The notes under the pieces were generated by a model. That model did not search any database and had not been told where the DNA came from. It saw nothing but the letters and a program-made list of their open reading frames with translations. From Endomicrobiaceae bacterium (GTDB lineage: Bacteria; Elusimicrobiota; Endomicrobiia; Endomicrobiales; Endomicrobiaceae), in assembly GCA_028711215.1 (NCBI GenBank), contig JAQTSO010000005.1, positions 1 through 64,000 on the forward strand: DNA of 64,000 nucleotides. The letters run 5' to 3'. Positions within the stretch are counted from its first letter, which is position 1; each line of letters opens with the position of its first letter. A program made the translations under genes and the position numbers. Of the stretch, positions 30,590-41,178 are shown one piece after another.

Positions 30590-30895
30590 TCATTTAACTG
30601 TCAATCATAAGAATTTAATAAAACTGTTTTTGATAAAGTTTTGGATTATAATCCCGAATACTTTATTTGTCCAAGCAGCGGCATTATGGTATTAGAATAT
30701 ATAATTCTATATGAACGATTGCTGAATTTGAAAAAATTATCGTTGGGCTTACTTTTTTTGAAGAATTGAAAGGACAGGCATGGAATAAAAAAAATAAATA
30801 TTATTTTTCATATATTGAAAACTGAAAAGATTTTAATTTTTTAGAAGTTAAGCCGTTCAAATACGATTGAATAAAAAAACAGTAAAAATTATTAT
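30590..30895 (+). pseudogene. Possible degraded ORF of unknown family
   Basis: Protein-like fragments in two frames interrupted by stops: FDKVLDYNPEYFICPSSGIMV and TIAEFEKIIVGLTFFEELKGQAWNKKNKYYFSYIEN*KDFNFLEVKPFKYD*IKKQ. Confidence 0.4.
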
Positions 30896-30941
30896 AAAAC
30901 TTAAAAAATGGTAATTTATTCAAAACACAATCGCAAATATA

Positions 30942-33900
30942 TTATTTATTAATGAATTCACTATCCACATTATTTCTCATTCCCTTAGCATATAAATAAA
31001 TATACGGAACGAATAAAAGCGCAAGTGCCAAAGCAAATGATAAGCCGCCGCAGACTGCTATTGCCATAGACTGATTTGTTGTTGCTCCTTGCCCTAAACC
31101 AAGAGAAAGGGGTAAAAGTCCTACGACTGTTGTTAATGTTGTCATTGTTATAGGTCTTATATGGTCTACGGTAATTCTTACTACCATTTGTTTAAGAGAT
31201 ATAATATCTCTATATTTTTCAGGATCTTTGCTATAGAAAAGATTATATCTGTCAATCAACAAAATTGATATATTCACAACGTTTCCTATCAACATTATTA
31301 TCCCTAACATTGAAATAGAGTTTATGGATTGTCCCGTTATAAAAAGAGTACAAATCGCTCCGATAACTCCAAGAGGAACAGCTGTCATAACAAGAATCGG
31401 TTGCAATAACGATTCAAATTGTGATGCCAAAATCATAAATATGATTATAATACCTAAAATCATGGCAAATGAAGTCTGTGATAATGATTCTTTCATTGCC
31501 AACATTTCTCCTGTTATTACAGAAGTAACACTGGTGTTATTATAAGAATCATCTAATATTTCCTGTAATTGCCCAACAGCTTTTGTAAAATTACCGTTTA
31601 CATTTGCCGTTATAAGATAAGTTCTTTCCCTTTCAATTCTTTTAATTGCAGGCAATGTTTTAACAAAAGTTGCCTGGGCTATTTGTTTTAATTGTATAGT
31701 CATTCCCCATGATGAATATGCCGTCATTTCCATAACCTTATCAAGCGTATCTCTGTCTTCCGGTTTCATTCTGACTCTGATATCCATTTCATCATCGGCC
31801 AGCTTTAATTTTGTTGCAACAAAGCCTTTAATACCGGCTAATGTCATTGCAGCAATATCTTGCGTTGAAAGCCCGAAAAGAGATGCTCTTTCTCTGTCAA
31901 TTGTCAGCCTGAGTTCCGGAACTTCATCTGACGGATCAACTTTAATACCATAAAATTCCGGCATAGAATCCATAACTTTTCTTAGTTTTGTGGAATATTC
32001 TTTTAATTTTGTTAAATCTTTTCCTTTAATTTCAACTGTTACTCCGGATCCGCCACCGACACCGGATCCAAAAAGACCCTGTTGAGTTACAAATTCAGCA
32101 TCTAAATTTTTAATATTCATTTTTTTAATTTCATCACTCAGCTCTGTTACAATACGATCTGTTGAAAGACCTTTTTGAGTGAGGTTTGTTATTATTCTTG
32201 CCTGATATCCCCCAAGAGTCTCAATCGAAGCAGAACCGACCTGGTCACCTGTTGACCCGATACTTGTTGCAATATCTGTAACTTCGTCGTATCGGGATAT
32301 TGCCTTTTCTATTCTTTTAACAACATCATTTGTTATTTCAAGAGGAGTGTCGGGATGTAATGATACATTTAACACAAATCTTCTTTCATCCGTTTTGGGC
32401 ATAAACTCTTTTGGTATAAAATACATTGCAATAAACCCGATTAAAGCATATATAAAAATGTATAAAAAAATCTTACCCGCTTTAAAATCCAAAGTAGCTT
32501 TCAATATAGGAGTAAAATATTTATTGATTGTATTCATACCGGCTGTTACGGATTGTCCTTCAAGATTTGCCTGAAGTGCAAGCCTTGGAACAAGAAACAT
32601 CGCGGCAAAAATAGATGCTATCATTGAAAATGTAATAGTAAAAGCAAGTTGTGAAAACAACTGTCCGATCATACCTGCAACAAATATAAAAGGAATAAAA
32701 ATTGCAACCGTTGTAAATGTTGAGCTTACGATAGGTGATAATAAACTTGATGAAGCCTCATATATACTTTCTTTTTTGGGGATATCAGTTCCTTTATTTC
32801 TATGAATCGCCATCAAAATATTTTCAAGAATCATGTTTGAGTTATCAACAACCATACCGATACCGATTGCAAGTCCGCCCAGAGACATTGAGTTAATTGA
32901 AATATTATTAAAATACATCAAACTTAAAGTAACACACAGCGTTATCGGGATTGCAATATTTATTATCGTAGAACCTACAAAACTTCTCATGAAAAAATAT
33001 AAAAGTATGAATGACAGTAATGTACCCTGAATAGCAGATTGATAAATATTATTTAAAGATTGTTTTATAAATATTGACTGATCGTATGTTGTAATAATTT
33101 CAACGTTTTCAGGAACTTTATCGGCAATTGATTTTAATTTATCATGAACAAGTTTAGACATATTTATTAAATTTGCTCCTGATTGCGGGAAAATACCTAT
33201 AGATATATTTTCTCTTGAATTGTATCTGGAATATCCTTTTCTGTCTTTAAGAGTTTCTTTAACATCTGCAACGTCTCTCATATAAACGATTTTTTCGCCG
33301 GTTTCATCTCTGGTCGTTCTGTCTTTTCTGTAATTTATGTTACGTTCCTGCTGTGCCTGTTTTCCAAAAGAAAGTGCCTCTATATCGGCTAAATTTTTAA
33401 ATTCTCCGACTGTTTTTACTATATATTCATGTTTTTCTTCCTTGATGGTTCCGGCCGGATAAGTTATATTTGCGGTTTGCAGTGAATTAATTACATCCGT
33501 TATAGATACTTGGTTGGCAAGTAAGCGTCCCTTATCAATTTCAACAAGAACTTCTTTTTGTTCTCCGCCTCTGATTTCAACTTTTGCAACACCTTCAAGC
33601 CTTTCAAGTTCATCTTTTACATTTTTTTTAATAAAAGTTCTAAGCTCAGCCATTTTAAGCGGAGAAGATTCATCGGTTTTATAATTTGCCGATAATATTA
33701 TTGCTTCAACCTGCATCGGGTTATATTTTAAAACAATAGGATCTAAAGCATCTTTTGGCAAAGACTCTTTAATTAAATCTATTTTTTCTCTTACATCCAT
33801 TGAGGCAAAATCCATATTTGTACCCCAAATAAATTCACAGGAAACTATGGAAACTCCTTCTTTTGAAATCGATGAAACTCTTTTAATTCTTTTTACCGTA

Positions 33901-34115
33901 CCTGCAGTTTCTTCAATTAATTTACTTACCAATTTTTCCGATTCTTCAGGTCCTGCACCCTCGTATTTAGTTACAATTGTTATCTGCGGATATTCCATGG
34001 CAGGAAATAATTCCTGCGGTATTCTTGACCAGGAAATAAGCCCCATTAAAATTATTCCAAGAAATATCATCACGGTTGTAACAGGTCTGTCTACGGGAAG
34101 TCTTAATAAACTCAT
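30942..34115 (-). CDS. RND efflux transporter permease (AcrB/HAE1 family), second permease
   Basis: MSLLRLPVDRPVTTVMIFLGIILMGLISWSRIPQELFPAMEYPQITI; multi-TM, MITVDHIRPITMTTLTTVVGLLPL-like region. Confidence 0.95.
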   Translation of the reverse strand: MSLLRLPVDRPVTTVMIFLGIILMGLISWSRIPQELFPAMEYPQITIVTKYEGAGPEESEKLVSKLIEETAGTVKRIKRVSSISKEGVSIVSCEFIWGTNMDFASMDVREKIDLIKESLPKDALDPIVLKYNPMQVEAIILSANYKTDESSPLKMAELRTFIKKNVKDELERLEGVAKVEIRGGEQKEVLVEIDKGRLLANQVSITDVINSLQTANITYPAGTIKEEKHEYIVKTVGEFKNLADIEALSFGKQAQQERNINYRKDRTTRDETGEKIVYMRDVADVKETLKDRKGYSRYNSRENISIGIFPQSGANLINMSKLVHDKLKSIADKVPENVEIITTYDQSIFIKQSLNNIYQSAIQGTLLSFILLYFFMRSFVGSTIINIAIPITLCVTLSLMYFNNISINSMSLGGLAIGIGMVVDNSNMILENILMAIHRNKGTDIPKKESIYEASSSLLSPIVSSTFTTVAIFIPFIFVAGMIGQLFSQLAFTITFSMIASIFAAMFLVPRLALQANLEGQSVTAGMNTINKYFTPILKATLDFKAGKIFLYIFIYALIGFIAMYFIPKEFMPKTDERRFVLNVSLHPDTPLEITNDVVKRIEKAISRYDEVTDIATSIGSTGDQVGSASIETLGGYQARIITNLTQKGLSTDRIVTELSDEIKKMNIKNLDAEFVTQQGLFGSGVGGGSGVTVEIKGKDLTKLKEYSTKLRKVMDSMPEFYGIKVDPSDEVPELRLTIDRERASLFGLSTQDIAAMTLAGIKGFVATKLKLADDEMDIRVRMKPEDRDTLDKVMEMTAYSSWGMTIQLKQIAQATFVKTLPAIKRIERERTYLITANVNGNFTKAVGQLQEILDDSYNNTSVTSVITGEMLAMKESLSQTSFAMILGIIIIFMILASQFESLLQPILVMTAVPLGVIGAICTLFITGQSINSISMLGIIMLIGNVVNISILLIDRYNLFYSKDPEKYRDIISLKQMVVRITVDHIRPITMTTLTTVVGLLPLSLGLGQGATTNQSMAIAVCGGLSFALALALLFVPYIYLYAKGMRNNVDSEFINK

Positions 34116-37100
34116 ATAATTTCTCTCAATATAGGATTTGTTTCTTTTTTCCTATGTTTATTATAAATTTTTTGTAATATTTTTAGTAGTGCCGTTAATC
34201 CCAAAGTTTTAAAGAAAGAATTAATACTTTCTTTAGGTCTTTCAAGCACATAATATGCCGTCGGAATAATTATCATTGTCAAAATAGTTCCTGTTATTGT
34301 TCCGAATAGAACCGTTAATCCCAGTGAACGCCACATACTGGCAGATTCATCTCTGCTTAAAACCATCGGTAACAATCCGAGAGTTTTCATTAAAAATGTA
34401 ATAAGTTCCGGTCTTAATCTTTCTTTGCACGATTCAAAAATAACCCTTAATAAGTTTTTTCTGCCTATACGTCTCTGATTTATTTTATCAACGATAATAA
34501 TAGAACTGTATACTATTGAGCCGAACAAAATCATCATACCAATCCATACTCCAAGACTGATCGGTTTCTTAAATATCCATAATGCAAAAGCTACACCTAT
34601 AATACTCAAGGGTAACGAGAACATAATTAAAGTAGGTTGTATATATGATTCAAAAATAGAAGCCAATACAAAAAATATCAATATAACGGTAAGTGAAACT
34701 GCAAGTAAAAACTGACCTCTGTTTTTAACGGTCTTTTCATAATCGCCTGATATATTAAATGAATAATCTCTGGGAAAAGCAACACCCTTCAGTGTAGCAT
34801 TTATCTTTTCTGCCGCCGTAGTCAGTCCTATCTTAGCTCTGTTGGCGCTTATTTGGATAAATCTTTTTTTATTCTTGTGCCAAATTTCCTGATTAGTTTT
34901 AATTCTTTCTAAATTTGCAACCTGACCTATATATACAACATCCTTCCTTGGATTAATTATGCCCAAAAACGGAAGATCATCAACTCTTTGTATACTGCCG
35001 GGAGTTAGTCTGCAAATAGTTTCTATTTGCTTACCTTCTGTTCTGTATTGTGTTGCTATTAAACCTCTTATCTGACAGTGTAAAGTATTACTAAAATAAT
35101 AAGTTGTTAAACCAAATATGGCCAATCTGTTGTAATCCACATTTATCAAAATTTCAGGTTCATCTTCTCTCATTCTTATTTTTACATCTGTTAACCCCTT
35201 AACTTGTTGCAATCTGCCCGAAGATGAAAAAGCAAGTTGTTTTAAAGTGCTGTAGTCCTGTCCATAAAAATCAACGAAAATTTCCTTTGAGGTACTGCTT
35301 TGTGAATCTTGATAATATACAAAAGCAGGAGAAAACTCACCAAATCTTTTTCTGAATTCTTCTTTAAAAGCTTCTGCATCTTTGTATACCGTGACTTCAA
35401 CAAAGGTATGTAACTTTTCAATTTTAGATGACACTCTTTTTACCTGATCACTGTAAGTTAAAAGAGCTGCCTCCATTTTTTTTACAACCTCATTTGATAT
35501 TTCTATTCTGGTAGCCGGCGGAAATTGAATACCTATACGAAAAGTGTTAACGTCACCCGGATCCATAAATTCAGAATCTCTTGTCATTAAAACATGAACC
35601 GCAAAAATAAAAGCAGCCAAGGTGACAATCCATACCCATGTTTTTTTTCTAAAGGAAAATTTAAGAATACGTCCGTAATAATGACGAACTTTTATATACC
35701 ATTTTTGAAAGTCAAGTTCGAATTTATTTTGCCATTTGTATATTTGGGGGGGGATAAACAACATTGTGCCAATCAAAGAAGCAACCAGTGCAAATGTAAT
35801 AACTAATGCAAACGGAACATACATTTGTCTGATTTCGGGTTCTAAAAAAACTAACGGCAAAAATACAACTATTGTTGTTACGGTTGATGCAAATATCGGC
35901 TGCCATAATTCCTTAGTCGCATTAACAATTAAATCAAGCTTATTGATAAATGTTTTTCTATGATAATGAAATGATATATTTTCTATAACAACAATGGAAT
36001 TGTCCATAACATTTGCCATTCCCATGGCAAGTCCGCTTAAAGTCATAATGTTAAAAGTCTGGTTTGTAAAATGCATTAATAATATTGACATGAAAAGACT
36101 TAAAGGCATTGTAGTTGCAACAATAAAAATACTTCTGATATTTTTCATAAATAAAAACAATATACTTGCCAGTAATATTCCGCCTACAAGCAATGCCTCA
36201 ACTAAGGAAGAAATTGCTTTAGTTATGTATTCGGAATCGTTCTTTACGGTTGTAATTACAATATCCTTATCTATGTCTTTTTTGAGATTTTCGATTACCC
36301 GCATTACTTCATTGGCAATTTTTATGGTATTACCGGTAGATTCTTTCTGTATATAAACTGAAACAACCGATTGCAGATTAAGTCTTGAGAATGAAGTCGG
36401 CTCATAGAATGAATCTCTGACGGTAGCAATATCCCCGATTCTGACAATAGATCCGGACGGCGTTATTGCAATGGCGGTATTTTCAATTTCGTCAATACTG
36501 TTATATTCTCCCGTGGCTCTGATTACAAAATTCTGATTATCTTTATTGATTTCACCTGCCGATATTGACAAATTTGCCAAATTAATTTTTTGAACAACTT
36601 CAAGTATGGATAATTTATAGCCTAGAAGTTTTGCATTATCCATTTCTATAAGTAATTTTCGCTCTCTTCCGCCGCCAAATTCAACATTGGCAACCCCGGA
36701 AACTCTTAGTATTTTTTCTTTTATTTGTTCTTCCGCAATAATTCTTAATTCTTCCGTAGTCTTTTCATTTGAACTCAACGATAAAATAACAATAGGAGAA
36801 TCGGATTGTTCAAACTTGGCTATGATCGGCTTTTCCGTTTCCTTTGGAAGTAAATGTCTGACCATTGCAATTTTTTCTCTTATATCTATAACAACAAAAT
36901 CCGTATCAATATTATGATGAAACATCATCATAATATTTGATTCAGACTCTTTTGATGAGGAAATCATTTCCTTCAAACCGTTTAATTCTGAAAATACTTC
37001 TTCCAATGGTCTTGTTACGTATTTTTCAACTTCACTTGATGCAACTCCGCCTCTAAGCCTTGTAACGACACTAACAAGGCCCGACTGGGCACTGGGATAT

Positions 37101-37201
37101 AATTCTACGGGGATTCTCAACGTCGAAATAGCAGAAAACAGCAACATGGCAATAACAAGCATCAAAGTTGTTATTGGTCTTTTAATTCCAAATTCTATCA
37201 T
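34112..37201 (-). CDS. RND efflux transporter permease, first permease
   Basis: FGIKRPITTLMLVIAMLLFSAISTLRIPVELYPSAQSGLVSVVTRLRG; 4-nt overlap with next RND gene. Confidence 0.95.
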   Translation of the reverse strand: MIEFGIKRPITTLMLVIAMLLFSAISTLRIPVELYPSAQSGLVSVVTRLRGGVASSEVEKYVTRPLEEVFSELNGLKEMISSSKESESNIMMMFHHNIDTDFVVIDIREKIAMVRHLLPKETEKPIIAKFEQSDSPIVILSLSSNEKTTEELRIIAEEQIKEKILRVSGVANVEFGGGRERKLLIEMDNAKLLGYKLSILEVVQKINLANLSISAGEINKDNQNFVIRATGEYNSIDEIENTAIAITPSGSIVRIGDIATVRDSFYEPTSFSRLNLQSVVSVYIQKESTGNTIKIANEVMRVIENLKKDIDKDIVITTVKNDSEYITKAISSLVEALLVGGILLASILFLFMKNIRSIFIVATTMPLSLFMSILLMHFTNQTFNIMTLSGLAMGMANVMDNSIVVIENISFHYHRKTFINKLDLIVNATKELWQPIFASTVTTIVVFLPLVFLEPEIRQMYVPFALVITFALVASLIGTMLFIPPQIYKWQNKFELDFQKWYIKVRHYYGRILKFSFRKKTWVWIVTLAAFIFAVHVLMTRDSEFMDPGDVNTFRIGIQFPPATRIEISNEVVKKMEAALLTYSDQVKRVSSKIEKLHTFVEVTVYKDAEAFKEEFRKRFGEFSPAFVYYQDSQSSTSKEIFVDFYGQDYSTLKQLAFSSSGRLQQVKGLTDVKIRMREDEPEILINVDYNRLAIFGLTTYYFSNTLHCQIRGLIATQYRTEGKQIETICRLTPGSIQRVDDLPFLGIINPRKDVVYIGQVANLERIKTNQEIWHKNKKRFIQISANRAKIGLTTAAEKINATLKGVAFPRDYSFNISGDYEKTVKNRGQFLLAVSLTVILIFFVLASIFESYIQPTLIMFSLPLSIIGVAFALWIFKKPISLGVWIGMMILFGSIVYSSIIIVDKINQRRIGRKNLLRVIFESCKERLRPELITFLMKTLGLLPMVLSRDESASMWRSLGLTVLFGTITGTILTMIIIPTAYYVLERPKESINSFFKTLGLTALLKILQKIYNKHRKKETNPILREII

Positions 37202-37242
37202 AAGAGTAATTTACCAATTTTGCTATTTTATATGGATAGCTT

Positions 37243-38472
37243 CTAGTTCTGTGTCTGGTCTACTTTATCTTCTATTGCTTCAAGAAATTTAACTTTTATA
37301 CCGTCAGACAACTGTCCCTGTGTTTCAATAACGACCATATCTCCTATTTGTAATCCCTGTAAAATAACAGTTTTATCTGTAAGTTTTTCACCGAGCTGGC
37401 ATGGTCTCATTTGAACAACGCCTTCGCCGGGTGCTCTATAATCAGGTATTACTATCGGCACTAAAAAAACATTATCATTAAGAGAAATTATACTTTCTGA
37501 CGGAACAAGCATAACATCCTTTAATTCTTTAAGTATTATTGTTCCTCTTCCAAACATTCCGGATCTCAGTAAAGCCTCATCGTTTTCAACTCTGACTTTT
37601 ACGGTGGCTGTTCTGGTTCTTTCTTTCACTGTAGGAGCTATTTCCGTTAATTTTCCGACGAAAGTTTTACCTTGATGGGAATCGCAGGTTATTGTAACGG
37701 CTTGACCTACTGCCAACTTATATACATCTTTTTCAGGAACATCAACTTCAAAATTTGTACCTTTATCACTTATAAATTTAGCCACAACATCCTGAGGAGT
37801 TATGTAATCTCCGGGCTTTATAATTACCTCGGCAAGTATTCCGTCACTTGGAGCTATCAGATTTGTTTTTGCCAAATTTGACTGAGATAATTCAACTTCT
37901 GAAAGAGTTGCTTTTACTTTTGATTCTGCTGATTCAATCTCATACTTTGCTTCAAATAATTTGCTCTCGGAAAGCGCCTTCATTGTATAAAGTTCTTCAT
38001 ATACTTTATATCTTTCTCTGGCGGAATTATAAGCCGACACTTCACTTTTATATTTACTCTTTGCATAATCTGCTTTTGTCATAGCATCTTTAGGATCTAA
38101 TGAGCAAATGACAGAACCTTTTGGTATTATTGACCCCTCTTTGTAATTATAAGATGCAAGCTGTCCGTCAATTTCAAATCTCATTTCATTTTCAACGGCA
38201 CCTTTAATTGTGCCCATCGTAGTATATGTATCCGTATAATCCTGCTTTTCTACTTTCTTAACCTTTACACTAATCATTTCCTGCTTTTCTTCAACAACTT
38301 TTGCTTTATTAAAAAACACAAGATATATTATAAGTGCCAATAAAACAGCCAACACGGATATAACTGCGATTTTAAAATATTTTTTAAAGTTAGGACTGGA
38401 TTCTGCAAGCTGTGAATATTTGTATACAATAACCTGAACAAACTTGTAGTAATACTGTTTTAAAATGGACAA
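37243..38472 (-). CDS. RND periplasmic adaptor (membrane fusion protein)
   Basis: N-terminal TM, TNLIAPSDGILAEVIIKPGDYI, hairpin region, upstream of RND genes. Confidence 0.92.
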   Translation of the reverse strand: MSILKQYYYKFVQVIVYKYSQLAESSPNFKKYFKIAVISVLAVLLALIIYLVFFNKAKVVEEKQEMISVKVKKVEKQDYTDTYTTMGTIKGAVENEMRFEIDGQLASYNYKEGSIIPKGSVICSLDPKDAMTKADYAKSKYKSEVSAYNSARERYKVYEELYTMKALSESKLFEAKYEIESAESKVKATLSEVELSQSNLAKTNLIAPSDGILAEVIIKPGDYITPQDVVAKFISDKGTNFEVDVPEKDVYKLAVGQAVTITCDSHQGKTFVGKLTEIAPTVKERTRTATVKVRVENDEALLRSGMFGRGTIILKELKDVMLVPSESIISLNDNVFLVPIVIPDYRAPGEGVVQMRPCQLGEKLTDKTVILQGLQIGDMVVIETQGQLSDGIKVKFLEAIEDKVDQTQN

Positions 38473-38491
38473 GATAATCCTCCGATATTTT

Positions 38492-39904
38492 TTATCTTAA
38501 ACTCATAAGAGTTAATCTCTCAAGTTCTGTTACCGATGCATGATTTGTATAAGACGCTCTTGCAAAAGACGAAATTGCCTCAGCATATTGCCAAGATTCT
38601 TCCATAAGTGAGACTGTAGGAACTTCATATAAATTATTTCTTTTTTCCATAAGAGCAAGTTTTCTTTCTTTTAAAGTAATTTCCTGTCTAAGCGTCTTTG
38701 CATTATTTAATGAAATTGCATATTCGTTGTATGTTTTTTCTACGGTAAGTCTGCTATTTTTTAGAATATCAATAAGCTCGGATATTGTTTGTTTTTTTCC
38801 GATACTGCTCTCTTTTGCATCAACAAAATATTGCAAATCATCTAAGATTGATAATTGAACATCAAAAGTCGTTGTTTCAACTCTTTTGCTGGCATCAATG
38901 ATTGTTGTTGGTTCTGTTTTATCGGTACTATAAGATGCATTTAGCGAGTTACCCCATAAACCCCATGACAATTTTGCCGAAACATTCCATGACGTTGTAA
39001 GTTCCAGCGGTACTGTTGTAAAAGCTTCTCCGCTTCTGCCATAAAAACCGTCAAGATATAATTTTGGTAAAACTTTTGCTCTGTTAATTTTAATTTTAGT
39101 ATCTGCCATTTCAATCTGAATTTTCGCAATTTTAACATCTAAGTTATTTGTTTGGACAAAACTTACACAATCCTGCAGTGTGAAAGAAATTTCAGGAACA
39201 TCGGTCGGCAATTCTGCAGAAACTGTTGCCGGTATATCTTCTAATCCATACACACCGACAATCTCTACTAATTTTTTTGTAGCAAATTCCAAATTTATCC
39301 TTGATGCATTTAAAAGATTAGATACTTTGTCTCTGAAATTTTTAGATTCCATTAAGTCTAACTCAGATATCGCTCTTGCCTTATATTCTACCTGTGTCTT
39401 CAAATAAAGTCTTTCAACTTTTTCAAAAGCTTTAGTTAACGCCAAATACTCTACCTTAAGCGTTAAGTATTCATAGTAAGCCATTTTAACTTTGGAATAT
39501 AATTCTTCTTTTGACTTCGTATAGTTATATTTTGATGCATCCATCATTAATCTGTTATACTTGTACCCGCCGGTTGAGCCACCGCCTTCATATATCGGCT
39601 GAACAGCCCTGATACCCAATTCTTCGGAATTATACTCTTCTTCGTCGCTACCACTAACTACTTTAAATTTTGTTTTTCCTTTTGAAAATCTTCTCTGTAA
39701 CATAAGTTGTGGGAAAAATGAACGGATAGAACTTGTAACTCTTGTTTGAGCAAGTTCTACTTGTTCTTGAGCTACGCTAATTTTTAAATCCCTGGCTGTT
39801 GCAATTTTCAAACATGCATCCAAAAACTGGTCCGCATAAGCGGATGATACCGAAACAAAAAAACACGCCGCAATAACAAACAAAAATCTTATATTCACAG
39901 TCAC
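38492..39904 (-). CDS. TolC-family outer membrane efflux protein (GTG start)
   Basis: Signal peptide, paired long helical repeats, ATARDLKISVAQEQVELAQTRV; first gene of MFP-RND-RND operon. Confidence 0.9.
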   Translation of the reverse strand: MTVNIRFLFVIAACFFVSVSSAYADQFLDACLKIATARDLKISVAQEQVELAQTRVTSSIRSFFPQLMLQRRFSKGKTKFKVVSGSDEEEYNSEELGIRAVQPIYEGGGSTGGYKYNRLMMDASKYNYTKSKEELYSKVKMAYYEYLTLKVEYLALTKAFEKVERLYLKTQVEYKARAISELDLMESKNFRDKVSNLLNASRINLEFATKKLVEIVGVYGLEDIPATVSAELPTDVPEISFTLQDCVSFVQTNNLDVKIAKIQIEMADTKIKINRAKVLPKLYLDGFYGRSGEAFTTVPLELTTSWNVSAKLSWGLWGNSLNASYSTDKTEPTTIIDASKRVETTTFDVQLSILDDLQYFVDAKESSIGKKQTISELIDILKNSRLTVEKTYNEYAISLNNAKTLRQEITLKERKLALMEKRNNLYEVPTVSLMEESWQYAEAISSFARASYTNHASVTELERLTLMSLR

Positions 39905-39939
39905 CTCATATCAAATATAAATATATAAACACTCTTAGA

Positions 39940-39968
39940 AGTATATAAGAAAAAACATTTTTTGTCAA
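39940..39968 (-). promoter_or_regulatory. Promoter of the tolC-MFP-RND-RND operon
   Basis: On - strand TTGACA-17 bp-TATACT, about 30 nt upstream of the GTG start. Confidence 0.75.
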
Positions 39969-40033
39969 TGAAAAATATATTTTAAAATTAGCAATATTAT
40001 ACTGTATTTTATTAAAAATTTTACACTGAAAAC

Positions 40034-40387
40034 TTATTGATTTTTTTTAGATTTTTTAACAAGAACTTTCTTCAGCAATTTTTTAAATATTTTTTTCCTA
40101 AACACATAAACCATTATAAATGCCGACAAAACTACGGCGATCAGTACGTATGTATATTTTACAACATAAGTTTCTATTATAAATTTAGAGTATTTTTCTC
40201 CACATAAATAAACACCTAAAAATAACATTGCCCAAGAGACTAAGTATGTAATAAAGGCCATGTAATAATATATTTTTTGCTTATTTTTTCTGGCAATATA
40301 GACAAAATATATAAAACCGCCAAGTCCAAACGGAACATTAATAAAAAGCAGGATGATCCCTATTATAACATCTAAAGTTAAAGTCAT
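40034..40387 (-). CDS. Small membrane protein (hypothetical)
   Basis: Three or four hydrophobic segments, Lys-rich C-terminus, 4-nt overlap with upstream CpXC gene. Confidence 0.55.
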   Translation of the reverse strand: MTLTLDVIIGIILLFINVPFGLGGFIYFVYIARKNKQKIYYYMAFITYLVSWAMLFLGVYLCGEKYSKFIIETYVVKYTYVLIAVVLSAFIMVYVFRKKIFKKLLKKVLVKKSKKNQ

Positions 40388-41043
40388 TTTTTTGTTTTAT
40401 GCATTAAAATTTCATCTAAACAATTTGGATTGTTTTTGATTCTGATAAGAAGTTTTTCATATTCAAGTAAATTTTCATTGTAGGAAAGTAATTTTTCCAA
40501 ACCTGCAATAATATCTTTTATATTGCAATCTAAAGATTTTTTAATTTTTGGTATCAAATAGGGAATACATAAATTTCTTGCTTTTGACGGCTTTATTTCA
40601 ATTAATTCCAGTCCTATACGTTTTGCTATAAAATTTACTATCTGGATTTCGTCATTTAAAAAATCTTCATTTTTCAAAGTTGCCACAAGATCTTCAATTC
40701 CAAAAAACAATACAGGTTCAAAATTAATATTTTGGGCTTCTTTTGTTGATTTAACAATTTCTCCGAATTCATGTAACATTTTTTTTCTGTATTGAGTAGC
40801 TTGTCCTTCATAATCTTTTGGATATACGTATGCAATCAATTCACTTGAAATATCCTGGTAAATAAAGAAAATTTCCCAATAGAATAAATGTTTACACTTC
40901 GGACATTCGACAATATTAAACATTCCGGAATTTATTGTGTCCTTCAATTCCGGATTTTCTGAAATACTAACAGCAGTCCATAACTCTGCCCCGAAAACTT
41001 CACCACAATGGCAAGTAATTTCACAATTTGATAGTATCGACAT
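40384..41043 (-). CDS. CpXC-domain protein (start moved from 41079 to 41043)
   Basis: MSILSNCEITCHCGEVFGAELWTAVSISENPELKDTINSGMFNIVECPKCKHLFYWE: CxC...CPKC pattern of CpXC domain. Confidence 0.75.
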   Translation of the reverse strand: MSILSNCEITCHCGEVFGAELWTAVSISENPELKDTINSGMFNIVECPKCKHLFYWEIFFIYQDISSELIAYVYPKDYEGQATQYRKKMLHEFGEIVKSTKEAQNINFEPVLFFGIEDLVATLKNEDFLNDEIQIVNFIAKRIGLELIEIKPSKARNLCIPYLIPKIKKSLDCNIKDIIAGLEKLLSYNENLLEYEKLLIRIKNNPNCLDEILMHKTKK

Positions 41044-41178
41044 GCCCAAAATAATACAACATTGCCATTTTTTTTGCAAATTAAGTTATGGACAGCATTT
41101 CTGGTTTGATTTATGAAGTTAAATCTTGTATCATATCAAAGAATATAAACAATTTTTAAATAAAAAGGAGATGTGTTT

